From positions 434,001 through 498,000 of the forward strand of contig NZ_ABGR01000002.1 of the NCBI RefSeq assembly GCF_000171815.1: 64,000 nt of DNA. Reading direction: 5' to 3'. The notes beneath the pieces were generated by a model. That model worked only from the letters and a program-made list of their open reading frames with translations. It made no database searches and was not told where the DNA came from. This document shows, piece by piece, positions 18,949 through 28,323 of this stretch (its first letter is position 1; every line of letters begins with the position of its first letter). The stretch is from Vibrio sp. AND4 (GTDB lineage: Bacteria > Pseudomonadota > Gammaproteobacteria > Enterobacterales > Vibrionaceae). Both the position numbers and the translations under genes were made by a program.

Positions 18949-19698
18949 TTAACCGCAGACTAGAGAATGCCAATAAGGCTGCTTTATCTCTTCGCCTGAA
19001 AAAAGATTGTATGTTGTCCCCGTCGTCGTTTTGTATGACGATACTGTTTCCAGCGCCACCATTGCCGAACCTCGATTCCACTCAATATCAGTGACCCTGA
19101 AATGAGTATTAGGTGGTAGAAGCACTTCCGCTTCTCTGTCTAATTCAGACAAACCGGCAAGAGCACGACCATCCCTCTTAACTTCCAGTTCATACAACAC
19201 GCGTTGCAATGGCTGCGGTGAATTTGGTCTTACAACAGCAAACCGTTTCGCAACTTCAGGAATGATGCTGCTTGACGTAAACGCAGGCTCAACCACGATA
19301 TCGCCAACCTGAAGCTTCTTTAAAAGAGATTGCTTTGCCCAAGCACCACGATAAGCCACTCCTTTATAACGAGGCAGTTTTTTCATGGCGCTGCTCACTT
19401 GCCTAATAAAATCCCGAGCGTTTTTTCCAGAACTCCCCCAGGTGGAAGCATCTGCTGCTCTTAAATAGTCATTCGCAAGTTGATAGCCAGAAACTGAAAA
19501 GTCTTCCAACGCTTCTGCTTCTTTCGCCGTCATAAATTTATATTGCCAGCCTCTGTAAGCTTTCGCCCATTCAGAAAACTGTGAGGCTAGCTCATTGACT
19601 TGTTTCGGGCTACGCGAAGGCGATTCCAAAGCATCAAATGGTGCAGCCTGAGCAACAAAGCTTAAACACAGAATACTGAGTGAAAGAACTCTCAACAT
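18949..19698 (-). CDS. Secreted ADP-ribosyltransferase 3 (R-S-ExE class)
   Basis: 249-aa exported mono-ADP-ribosyltransferase. Signal peptide MLRVLSLSILCLSFVAQA. Motifs: YRG with R117, FTSSS in place of FxSTS (S142-S144), and E189-A-E191 in REAEVLLPPNTHF. The STS middle Thr is Ser here, which the family tolerates. After signal cleavage the only cysteine is C248, the last residue but one. Strong ribosome-binding site GGAGGAACGGAAT. It follows the 886-aa protein gene by 12 bp and is followed by ADP-ribosyltransferase 2, so the three form one transcription unit. Confidence 0.85.
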   Translation of the reverse strand: MLRVLSLSILCLSFVAQAAPFDALESPSRSPKQVNELASQFSEWAKAYRGWQYKFMTAKEAEALEDFSVSGYQLANDYLRAADASTWGSSGKNARDFIRQVSSAMKKLPRYKGVAYRGAWAKQSLLKKLQVGDIVVEPAFTSSSIIPEVAKRFAVVRPNSPQPLQRVLYELEVKRDGRALAGLSELDREAEVLLPPNTHFRVTDIEWNRGSAMVALETVSSYKTTTGTTYNLFSGEEIKQPYWHSLVCG

Positions 19699-19710
19699 AT
19701 TCCGTTCCTC

Positions 19711-22371
19711 CTAATACCAATATCTTGGATTATTTAAACTTAAGTCACAGGAAATATTTAGCTCATTCTGTTTCTCTACACCGAATTGAATCGCGCTGAA
19801 TAGGCCTATTTGTTGGCGAGTCACACTGTCAAACCAATCAGAGAATGGCGTTAACCAATATATTGATTCATCACCAGAGATCTTGAACAAAGGGTCTCTC
19901 AGCTGTGGATAATTAATGCTGCAAGTTTTGCCCGGAAGATTCGTGAAGTTCTCATTAACCTGAACGAGTAGTTCAAGTTTTTGACCTAATTCAGAATTAA
20001 CATTAAATAGGTTATCGATTGATGCATGTAATCGCGCGTCATAACTCATACCCTCGCCAGTGCCTGTTGGGTAGTAGTACGCTGAATCGATATCATCAAC
20101 ATTGTGATAAACATCCAATGTCATATAACGAAGTAAATGCGCTGGTAATGGCTCAGAGAAAAGTGCATCCATACCTTCATGGCCAGATGCGTAGTGACCA
20201 GTAGATATATTTTGCGCATGAATAATGCCAATGTATCTCTGGAAATCGCCAATTTGTTCACCAAGTGATTCTTTACCATTGTCTTTCGCAGTATTTACGG
20301 CTTCTAAAATGCGACTTTTTACAATACTTTTCGCTAGCGGCATTGCTGAAGCAAGGCTACTGGTATTCAAGTTCGAAGCCTTAAGTGCCGATGCAATCAA
20401 TGGTGCGTGCTTATCTAGATCAAAGGCTCCAGGGTATAAGTAGCTGTAAAAGCCATTAACATGTGTTGCTTGCCACTCACTTGATAATGCTTTGCGAATA
20501 AGCCCTCCCAACTTTTTCATTCGTTTTTTATGAACGTAATAGCCTCCGCCTTTATTTTTTTCATACCAATCAGCAATATGACGCAATGAAGAGTCACGAG
20601 ACAAGTTTACTTTGGCTAGATAAGCTGGCGACCACCCCGAGCAGGCATCTCCACCGCCACACTCTGCTTTTAGCGTATTATCGGAGTCAAACAACCAATG
20701 CATCACTCGTGCTTTATCAGCTTTCGCGTCTCTGATGATACGTTGCTTATCAGAGAAACTTAGAATTTGCTTCTCAAGCCATGCTTCTTCATTTCGAGAA
20801 CTCCACCCCTCTTGGATCAGTTCATCCAAAGATTGAGAAAAGGCACGCTTGATAGCATCACGTTTTGGCATAACCATCTGAGAAATGACAGGGTCTTTTG
20901 AAGATTCATAAAGTTCTGTCTTGTCTGGAACCCACTCCTCTTTTATACAGCCAACAAAATTCGGATCACCACCATATTTGCCATTCCTTATCATCCCGAA
21001 CTTGACACAATCGTTGTAACCTTTTTGTAATATAAAAATTTTATTCTCGCGTTCTTCTGCTGTTGGTAAGCGCCCTAAAAGAGTGCGAGACATTTCATCT
21101 ATCGCTAAATAATCAGCTTGATCTTTAAAATAATTATGAGCTTTTGTGACCGCTCCTGAGTCAAACAAGCTATCGATTGCCGCTAAGCCCTCTGCGTACA
21201 TCTCTGCTTTTAACTTAGACCTAAGCCCGTCAAGCTGATTGTTGGCGGTCTCGACGATTTTGATTTTCGCATTGAGTACTTGTCGATAAAGTTGATGTAT
21301 GGATTGGCGGTCAAAACCTTCAATTTCTCCCTTCCTTAGCTTATCAACCATCGACACTGCCATGTCTAAATGATCTTGTTGACAATGCTGCAAGCTTGCA
21401 AGGGCTCGATTGGCCTTACGCTTTGATGGCAAAGACATCGGGCGGTTACTGTTTTCTTCTTGTTCTGGGTATAAAGCCATTAACGCTTCAACTTCACTAC
21501 GACAACTTGAAGCAAGATCGGAGGCAAATAATTTAGCATCGTCACCTTCTAGCGCGAGCTTATTGAAAATGGCTTTCTGAAATTCGCTCTCAACCGACTT
21601 GATTAAGGTCTCTGTTAAAACAGTTTGTGCCTTTAGCGCTTCTTGATAATGTTGCTGATACTTCAAAGCAACATCTGAAGCATAACCCTTCGCCAGAGCT
21701 TCCAGCATTCTCCGTTGACCTACGGCAAGATTAGCCCAATGCAACTTATCTTTTTTATCTTGTTGGGTAACCATGTCATCATGAGCAGTAAAACTGTAGT
21801 GATCGCCCGCCGCAACTCGATCCCAACGCGCAGTTAAAATCTTACGGTCAATATCTCGTTCAGGTAGCTTAAGAACACCAAACCAATCAACTAGGCTCAT
21901 GACGGTAGCAAAGCGGTCATAGGATGTTTGCGTCTCATCTTCAAAGGCTTGAGCCACTTCATTTGCCCATAAGCCAACAGCGACCGCATCGCCTACTGGT
22001 CCTAAAGCTTCAAGTGCCTCCTTGGTAAATCCCGCAGTAGAGCGTCCTATTGTTGCAAGTAAACTCGCTGCTTCTTCAGACTCAAGAGCCGCAATATTTG
22101 CAGGACCTGCGTCAAGCAGTGAAGCCGTTTTTGGAAACACTTCTTCAGCCTCAACAAGCGAAGGTCGAACATCAGCATAATGTTCCGGTGGTGATACAAA
22201 TAAATCTTCTACCGTTATATCTTCACTAAGTTTTTTGTAATTAGACTTACGTATATCGTGGAAGCTCTCGCTATCCAGTACGTTATATTCTTCACCAATA
22301 TCACAAACTTGAAAGGCACTAACATAGGGGGAAGCAATGGCGCACGCCAATACCAATTTTTTTAACTTCAT
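19711..22371 (-). CDS. Large exported toxin-partner protein, putative B chain 2
   Basis: 886 aa with signal peptide MKLKKLVLACAIASPYVSA. Residues 123-136, LGPVGDAVAVGLWA, and the following helices match the architecture of the 762-aa protein in the same cluster; the rest is mostly helical with no domain I can name. Mature cysteines number nine: C23 four residues into the mature chain, then four pairs (SCRS/HCQQ, DCVK/GCIK, ECGG/ACSG, TCSI/SCDL). This leaves C23 as the odd one, free for an intermolecular bond. The start at 22371 has AAGGATAATTAT ahead; the longer frame upstream is not used. First gene of the unit with ADP-ribosyltransferases 3 and 2. Role inferred, not recognised. Confidence 0.6.
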   Translation of the reverse strand: MKLKKLVLACAIASPYVSAFQVCDIGEEYNVLDSESFHDIRKSNYKKLSEDITVEDLFVSPPEHYADVRPSLVEAEEVFPKTASLLDAGPANIAALESEEAASLLATIGRSTAGFTKEALEALGPVGDAVAVGLWANEVAQAFEDETQTSYDRFATVMSLVDWFGVLKLPERDIDRKILTARWDRVAAGDHYSFTAHDDMVTQQDKKDKLHWANLAVGQRRMLEALAKGYASDVALKYQQHYQEALKAQTVLTETLIKSVESEFQKAIFNKLALEGDDAKLFASDLASSCRSEVEALMALYPEQEENSNRPMSLPSKRKANRALASLQHCQQDHLDMAVSMVDKLRKGEIEGFDRQSIHQLYRQVLNAKIKIVETANNQLDGLRSKLKAEMYAEGLAAIDSLFDSGAVTKAHNYFKDQADYLAIDEMSRTLLGRLPTAEERENKIFILQKGYNDCVKFGMIRNGKYGGDPNFVGCIKEEWVPDKTELYESSKDPVISQMVMPKRDAIKRAFSQSLDELIQEGWSSRNEEAWLEKQILSFSDKQRIIRDAKADKARVMHWLFDSDNTLKAECGGGDACSGWSPAYLAKVNLSRDSSLRHIADWYEKNKGGGYYVHKKRMKKLGGLIRKALSSEWQATHVNGFYSYLYPGAFDLDKHAPLIASALKASNLNTSSLASAMPLAKSIVKSRILEAVNTAKDNGKESLGEQIGDFQRYIGIIHAQNISTGHYASGHEGMDALFSEPLPAHLLRYMTLDVYHNVDDIDSAYYYPTGTGEGMSYDARLHASIDNLFNVNSELGQKLELLVQVNENFTNLPGKTCSINYPQLRDPLFKISGDESIYWLTPFSDWFDSVTRQQIGLFSAIQFGVEKQNELNISCDLSLNNPRYWY

Positions 22372-23371
22372 ATAATTATCCTTGGTTTGAGAAGTTATTT
22401 GCTTCTTACAAGAAGCAGCAATCCTCCGGTTGCTAATCCACAACCGGAAATAAAAAACTTTTAATAAAAATGCTCTAGTAACAAATGAAGAAAAAGAGAG
22501 GCTTAGAATTAATTCATTAAGTAGTAAAGAGAAATCATAGAGTTCATAAATAGACAATCTTAGTTGTTAATTTTATTACAACCTGAAAAATAAAAGTCCG
22601 GCAATAAATATATTTACAGACATCAGGGTGTGCTTTTGTTTTATAGGATATTTAAAACATTAAACCAGCAACACAGTTACCGCAATAAACCTTATCTCAA
22701 CTTACCGTAAGCCATTGACCACATAAGTTATTGATAGAAAAGATATTAAATTAAAAAGCATCGAGCATGGTAAAACTCAGCTAAAGATAGTTCTAACAAT
22801 TTAAAATATTGTTTTAAATTGATTATATATTCCAAAAGTGACAAGGTTGATATTTAATCTCATTTATATCAATAGTGTTATTTGATACTATATTTTATTC
22901 AAAGCGAAAAAGTTTTAACCGAAACAGTCACGCACCATTCAAAAAATATATAATTAAGGCTATGTTTTATAACGCATTAATAAATTGATGATTAAATTAT
23001 AAATATAGCCAATGGTTAATATCTCACACATTCACAAGAAAAAAGCCCATTATCAGTTTTACAACCTGTATCTCCCCCACACCTCTTACCGCAAACCAAC
23101 AACCCTAACAATAACTCAACAAACCAGACAGCTATACCAAAGTAACTTTGATATGATTAACTCGCGAGAATGTCATGGTTTATAGATATGGCGTCGCTTT
23201 AAAAGTCTAGCGGGTCCAGATAGATAATCGATATCAGACGATCAGAATGTGGTTTGCTCTTCATCTTCATCACTTCAATGTGTCGATCCAGTAAACTTTT
23301 CACTGGATGGACCATTGATAGGAGCTTATTCGCCTATAATCCAAAGCAGTTTTGGTTATTGCGTAAAAATT
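22372..23371. other. AT-rich divergent intergenic region
   Basis: About 1 kb, very AT-rich from 22560 to 23120, between the minus-strand toxin operon and the plus-strand DUF3581 gene. It must hold promoters for both. Such composition ahead of acquired virulence genes commonly attracts H-NS, which is inference here. A short open frame upstream of 23372 is not supported as coding. Confidence 0.45.
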
Positions 23372-24097
23372 ATGTTTCTAACACCTTATTTTTCAGATAC
23401 TAATCACCAATTCCAGTTCACACGTGAGCAAGCAAGTCACTTTGCAAAACGTGTAGCCGGTGATTACAACCCTATTCATGATGAAGACAACAAACGCTTT
23501 TGTGTTCCCGGCGATCTGCTTTTTGCTGTGTTGTTATGCAAAGAAGGCATAAGTCAGAAAATGCGCTTCGATTTTTCAGGAATGGTAAACGACGGTGTAC
23601 CACTTCACATTGAAAATAAGTGTGAAAAAGAAAGCGCTGTTGTAGACGAAGCGGGGAAAGAGTACCTGCACATGTCTCGCGAGGGTGAAACCAGCCACAA
23701 CCAAGCCTTTGTTGAACATGTTGTCACAAACTACGTTCAATTCTCTGGTATGAACTTCCCACACATCATGGTTCCTCTAATGAAAGAGAAACAAATGATG
23801 ATAAATTGCCAACGTCCATTGGTGATTTACGAGAGCATGGAAGTAGAATTTAATCGCTTAGACCTAACTCACCCAGAAGTCGACTTCGCAGGTGCAACGT
23901 TTGATGTTGAGGGTAAACGTGGGGTGGTGACACTTAACTTCGATTTTAAAGAAGATGGTGAAATCGTAGGTAAAGGCATAAAACGTATGGTAGCAAGTGG
24001 ACTTAAGCCCTACGATCAAGAGGCCGTAGACGATTTGGTCCAACGCTTTAACGAACGTAAGGATACCTTCCTAGCAAAGTTCGCTAAGGCGGCCTAG
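23372..24097 (+). CDS. DUF3581 family protein with MaoC-like hydratase motif
   Basis: 241-aa conserved protein of marine gamma-proteobacteria (DUF3581). Near the N-terminus FAKRVAGDYNPIHDED closely resembles the AxDxNPIHxD active-site stretch of MaoC-type (R)-enoyl-CoA hydratases, suggesting a hot-dog fold that binds an acyl or acyl-like ligand; function is otherwise unknown. A longer in-frame start at 23249 adds low-complexity residues not typical of the family, so MFLTPYFSD at 23372 is chosen, though its ribosome-binding site is weak. Monocistronic, with a strong terminator after it. Confidence 0.7.
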   Translation: MFLTPYFSDTNHQFQFTREQASHFAKRVAGDYNPIHDEDNKRFCVPGDLLFAVLLCKEGISQKMRFDFSGMVNDGVPLHIENKCEKESAVVDEAGKEYLHMSREGETSHNQAFVEHVVTNYVQFSGMNFPHIMVPLMKEKQMMINCQRPLVIYESMEVEFNRLDLTHPEVDFAGATFDVEGKRGVVTLNFDFKEDGEIVGKGIKRMVASGLKPYDQEAVDDLVQRFNERKDTFLAKFAKAA

Positions 24098-24153
24098 TTT
24101 ATAGAGAGCTCTATTCACATAGACTAGGTCCTGCCGACCAATTTCAAATCCTA

Positions 24154-24187
24154 AAAAGCCCAGCGACTTAAGTCTCGCTGGGCTTTT
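24154..24187. terminator. Bidirectional terminator
   Basis: AAAAGCCCAGCGA (24154-24166) pairs with TCGCTGGGCTTTT (24175-24187). It is flanked by A and T runs and so can end both the DUF3581 gene and the converging ydiJ gene. Confidence 0.92.
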
Positions 24188-24194
24188 CTTATTT

Positions 24195-27100
24195 TTATAT
24201 CAAGGTAAGCAGGGCTTGAACCGGGTGTTTAGGCTTCACCCCATCAAACCGTTTTACTTGGCTTCGGCAAGAATACCCTGTAATTAAGCAGCGATCATTG
24301 TCGAAATTATCCAAATTTGGCTTCCAGCTCAGCTCATAAATGTCACGTGATATAGACAATTTGTCGACCTCATGACCAAATGTCCCCGCCATACCGCAGC
24401 AACCAACTGGCACCGTATTCAAGACCGCCCCAAAGTGAGCGAAAATAGCGCCCCATTCTTTCTCGGCATTTGGCATTTTAGTCTTCTCGGTACAATGAGC
24501 GAACAAATACCAAGGTTTTTGCTCTTTCGATTCAAGAGCGTCGAACTCATGCAGCTTTGGGTAAAGCCACTCATGAGCAGTGAGAACATCGAAATCACCG
24601 CGCTTGCTACCCAAAATTTCAACGTACTCATCGCGATAACACAAGACCAATGCGGGGTCGACACCCACCATAGGGATACCTAAACCCGCAACCATTTCCA
24701 AAAACTTAGCCGTATCTTTCGCGGTGTCCTTAAACTGACGCAAAAAACCTTTGACATGCTGTGCTTTGCCATTCGGTTTAAATGGTAATAAAACAGGCGC
24801 CATACCCAGTTTTTTGACAAGCTTAATGAAGTCTTCCACCACCTCGGCATCGTAGTAGCTGGTGAAGGGGTCTTGCACAATCAGTACATGCTTATGTTTG
24901 TCTTCAGAAGATAAAACGCTCAAGGCTTGTAAGTCATAAGCCGTGGTTAATGTCTCTACTCGCTCTTTCAGAGTCGGCACCGACAGCAGCGGCGCATCAA
25001 TATACCCCACGGTCGATGCCGTTAAGCTTTGCACCCAAGATTGCTCAAGCACGCTATTTACAATACGTGGCGCTCTCGCCAATAACGGCAGCATGGATTC
25101 AATATTCGATACCAAATAGTCTTTTGCCGGACGTTGGTATCGTGAGTGATAAAGGTTAAGGAAGCGTGAGCGAAAACTCGGTACATCAACTTTGATTGGA
25201 CATTGGCTCGCACACGCTTTACATGCGAGACAGCCATTCAGCGCTTCAAACACCTCGTGGGAGAAGTCATACTCGTGACGACGATTCATGGTGTGACGCA
25301 CACGATCGATCATGGTTTTGATCGATGTTTTGTTTTCCAGCGTTTGCTGCTCAGTATCAAGAATGTCAATGCCCTGCTCTGTTAGCTGGCGTAACCATTC
25401 TCTCACCAAACCCGCACGGCCTTTTGGTGAATGGCGACGGTCTGCGGTGACTTTCATAGAAGGACACATTGGCGAACTGGTGTCGTAATTAAAGCATAAA
25501 CCGTTGCCGTTACACTCCATTGCTTGCTTGAAGCTATCACGTACCTGTACATCAATTTGGCGATCGAAATAGCCGCGTTTTGTGTCGGTAATTTTAACAA
25601 GCTCAGCATCGCTATTCAGCGGCGTACAGATCTTGCCTGGATTCATTTTGTTGTGCGGGTCAAAAGCGGCTTTCACACGGCGCAATTCCGTAAAGAGTTC
25701 TGCGCCGAAGAACTCCGGGCCGTACTCGGAACGGAAACCTTTACCGTGTTCCCCCCACATCAGACCACCGTATTTCGCCACCAACTTAACCACCTCATCC
25801 GAGATTTGATGCATTAAGCTTTCTTGATGAGGATCGCATAGATCTAGTGCAGGTCGAACGTGTAGTACCCCCGCATCAACGTGACCAAACATGCCATAGT
25901 TTAGTGATTTTGCGTCGAGTAATTCGCGAAACTCAACAATAAAGTCCGCTAAGTTCTCTGGAGGCACACAGGTGTCTTCAGCAAATGCAACGGGCTTAGC
26001 GCGACCTTTGGCCGCACCCAACAAACCCACGGCTTTCTTACGCATATTGTAAATACGACTAATACTCGCGACATCACGACACACTTGATAGCCGATGATC
26101 CCTGCCTCTTCGGTCTCTAACATTCTATCAAGCTTGGCCGTTAAGAAATCGACTTGACGAACCACCTCTTCTTCGTCTTGTCCGGCGTATTCCACCATAT
26201 TAATCCCAAGCATTTCTTTGTTGGGAACATCGGTAATCAGGTCGCTGACGGTGTGCCAGACAATGTCTTGTTTCGCGAGGTTAAGTACTCTTGAATCAAC
26301 GGTTTCAACCGAAAGCGCATTCGCCTCGACCATAAATGGCGCGTTGCGCAATGCCGAATCAAAACTATTGTATTTAACGTTAACTAAGGTCCGCGCTTTA
26401 GGGATACGGGTTAAGTTGAGTTTAGCTTCGGTTATGAACGCCAATGAGCCCTCTGCTCCACAAAGGACTCGCGTTATGTCGAAGCTGTCTGTTTCCTCGT
26501 CAAGTGCATTCTTAAGGTCGTAACCAGTCAAAAATCGGTTTAAAGGGGGAAACTTGTCGTTAATTTGCTGACGTTTGTCACGGCATACAGATTCAGTTAC
26601 CCGCATTGCGGTATCGGCAAACTCACCTTCACTCGGCAAACCATGGGAAAGATCCGATTCCAAAATAGAACCATCGGCGAACACGGCTTGTAGCGAGAGC
26701 ACGTGATCGGACGTTTTACCGTATTTCAGTGAGCCTTGGCCAGACGCATCTGTGTTAATCATGCCGCCAATAGTGGCACGGTTGCTGGTCGATAAGTCTG
26801 GAGAGAAGAAATAGCCATAGGGCCGAACAGCATCATTGAGTTGATCCTTGACCACACCGGTTTGAACTCGAACCCAGCCCTCTTTTTCATTTACTTCCAA
26901 CACTTTGTTCATATGGCGAGATAAATCCACCACAATGCCTTTCGTTAGAGACTGCCCGTTGGTGCCCGTACCACCACCTCGAGGAGAGAACGTAATCCGT
27001 TCATACGCCTCTTTGTTGCTCAATTTACCAATGAGCGAAACGTCTTGGGTGGTTTTGGGGTGGACAACAGCCTGAGGAAGTTGCTGATAAACACTATTGT

Positions 27101-27230
27101 CTGTGGCTACTGCGAGACGACTGGAATACTGGCTTTCAATATCGCCAGTGAACCCAGAGTGCTCCAGTTCTTTAAGAAAACTAAGAACAAGAGGGTCGAC
27201 ATTCGTTTGTGAGTGTAATCTTGGTAACAT
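24195..27230 (-). CDS. ydiJ: YdiJ-type FAD/4Fe-4S D-2-hydroxyacid dehydrogenase
   Basis: 1011-aa cytoplasmic flavoprotein. Order of domains: PCMH-type FAD-binding domain (about 45-270, with PRGGGTGTNGQS and the FAD-pocket stretch SNRATIGGMINTDASGQG), FAD-oxidase C-terminal domain (about 275-540, with GHVDAGVLHVRP), a ferredoxin-type region with CLACKACASQCP, and a CCG-type domain with VGCCGMAGTFG. E. coli YdiJ (1018 aa) has the same layout and has been reported to oxidise D-2-hydroxyglutarate. The start at 27230 (MLPRLHSQTN) is chosen over one ten codons upstream because AGGAAG lies just before it. Single gene. Confidence 0.93.
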   Translation of the reverse strand: MLPRLHSQTNVDPLVLSFLKELEHSGFTGDIESQYSSRLAVATDNSVYQQLPQAVVHPKTTQDVSLIGKLSNKEAYERITFSPRGGGTGTNGQSLTKGIVVDLSRHMNKVLEVNEKEGWVRVQTGVVKDQLNDAVRPYGYFFSPDLSTSNRATIGGMINTDASGQGSLKYGKTSDHVLSLQAVFADGSILESDLSHGLPSEGEFADTAMRVTESVCRDKRQQINDKFPPLNRFLTGYDLKNALDEETDSFDITRVLCGAEGSLAFITEAKLNLTRIPKARTLVNVKYNSFDSALRNAPFMVEANALSVETVDSRVLNLAKQDIVWHTVSDLITDVPNKEMLGINMVEYAGQDEEEVVRQVDFLTAKLDRMLETEEAGIIGYQVCRDVASISRIYNMRKKAVGLLGAAKGRAKPVAFAEDTCVPPENLADFIVEFRELLDAKSLNYGMFGHVDAGVLHVRPALDLCDPHQESLMHQISDEVVKLVAKYGGLMWGEHGKGFRSEYGPEFFGAELFTELRRVKAAFDPHNKMNPGKICTPLNSDAELVKITDTKRGYFDRQIDVQVRDSFKQAMECNGNGLCFNYDTSSPMCPSMKVTADRRHSPKGRAGLVREWLRQLTEQGIDILDTEQQTLENKTSIKTMIDRVRHTMNRRHEYDFSHEVFEALNGCLACKACASQCPIKVDVPSFRSRFLNLYHSRYQRPAKDYLVSNIESMLPLLARAPRIVNSVLEQSWVQSLTASTVGYIDAPLLSVPTLKERVETLTTAYDLQALSVLSSEDKHKHVLIVQDPFTSYYDAEVVEDFIKLVKKLGMAPVLLPFKPNGKAQHVKGFLRQFKDTAKDTAKFLEMVAGLGIPMVGVDPALVLCYRDEYVEILGSKRGDFDVLTAHEWLYPKLHEFDALESKEQKPWYLFAHCTEKTKMPNAEKEWGAIFAHFGAVLNTVPVGCCGMAGTFGHEVDKLSISRDIYELSWKPNLDNFDNDRCLITGYSCRSQVKRFDGVKPKHPVQALLTLI

Positions 27231-27488
27231 TTGCTTCCTGCCCCTAATACGCTGATCCAATCAGCTTGCGGGTTGTGTAATTTTCAACCACTTACATCTT
27301 CACATCCAACAGTCAATGACCTAGGAAAAGCGAGATTAAAGTTGTTTTCTATGAATTATGTCACTTTACAACATTTAAAAAAGCGGTCAAATCTGAATCT
27401 CGATGCAAAATTTAAACTTATACTTTATTTTTGAAGGCTTAATAGCTTACATTGGGGGGGAAATTGCTTTTCAATATGAGCCCCAAGA

Positions 27489-28172
27489 ATGAAAAAAAAT
27501 AAAGTCATAACCAATGAAGATATCCTTCTAAAACTTTGCCAGTCGGTTTCTGGCGTTCTTACTTCGGCAACCTCTTCCCAAATTAACTACTCTGCAATGG
27601 TGCAAAGGATCAATAAAACCAGCCTCAAGCCAGACTTTGGTTGCTTTGTGCTGTTTGATGGCGGTTTCAGCGGCCTAGTTGTGATTAATTTTACCGCGAA
27701 AGCGGCCCTCGAGCTCTACACCAACTACATGCGTAACATGGGCATGCCAGAAGAAGAATTAGCCATCACTCATACCTCAGATGAAGTGGGTGATGTTCTG
27801 GGTGAACTGATGAACCAGTTCGTTGGAGATTTCACTAACAAGATCCGCAAAGAACTGCACACCAACATCACTCAGAATCAACCAAAGATGCTGTCACTCA
27901 ACAAACAAGTGAATCTGCAAGTCGATACCAATCTCGATCGTCCACAAGCGCACCGCGTTACGTTTTCAACCGCAGACAACAATATCTTCTATCTTGAACT
28001 TGCTATGGACAAAACCGAATTCATTCAATTAGAAGAGTTTGAGGTAACAGAAGACGAAAACCCAGACGACATTCTTGAAGCAACTCGCAAAAGTATGGAA
28101 GAAAAAAAACTGGTTGAGTCAGCGGATAATAAGAATGATGCAGACGATCTACTCGATCAACTCGGACTGTAA
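27489..28172 (+). CDS. DUF3334 / CheX-like protein
   Basis: 227-aa cytoplasmic protein (DUF3334). The middle has the CheX/CheC phosphatase-like helix signature, DEVGDVLGELMNQFVGDF, with the conserved E...N spacing that CheX uses to dephosphorylate CheY-P. The N-terminal part fits the CheX fold with FGGFSGLVVIN-type strands. The C-terminal 40 residues are acidic and charged. It has no chemotaxis gene near it, so whether it acts on a response regulator is inference. It is followed by a strong terminator. Confidence 0.8.
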   Translation: MKKNKVITNEDILLKLCQSVSGVLTSATSSQINYSAMVQRINKTSLKPDFGCFVLFDGGFSGLVVINFTAKAALELYTNYMRNMGMPEEELAITHTSDEVGDVLGELMNQFVGDFTNKIRKELHTNITQNQPKMLSLNKQVNLQVDTNLDRPQAHRVTFSTADNNIFYLELAMDKTEFIQLEEFEVTEDENPDDILEATRKSMEEKKLVESADNKNDADDLLDQLGL

Positions 28173-28195
28173 TTTCTGTTGATACCCACCTCTCC

Positions 28196-28226
28196 AAAGC
28201 CCCTTTTTATAAGGGGCTTTCTTTTT
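28196..28226 (+). terminator. Terminator after the CheX-like gene
   Basis: AAAGCCCCTT and AAGGGGCTTT pair with a 5-nt loop, followed by CTTTTTTC. It is 24 bp past the stop. Confidence 0.92.
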
Positions 28227-28323
28227 TCTGTACGAATTCTCTTACCATCGTTATTCCGTTTTTGTCTCAAAAAAGGTAACATGCTCGACTTCTTAAATTT
28301 TCCGTTCTCGGTACTGGTCGTCG

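Noticed and set aside
13033..22371. Cluster considered as a contact-dependent or type VI toxin-immunity array
   Set aside because: All six products have signal peptides, no cytoplasmic immunity-like gene is interspersed, and the enzymes resemble host-directed toxins.
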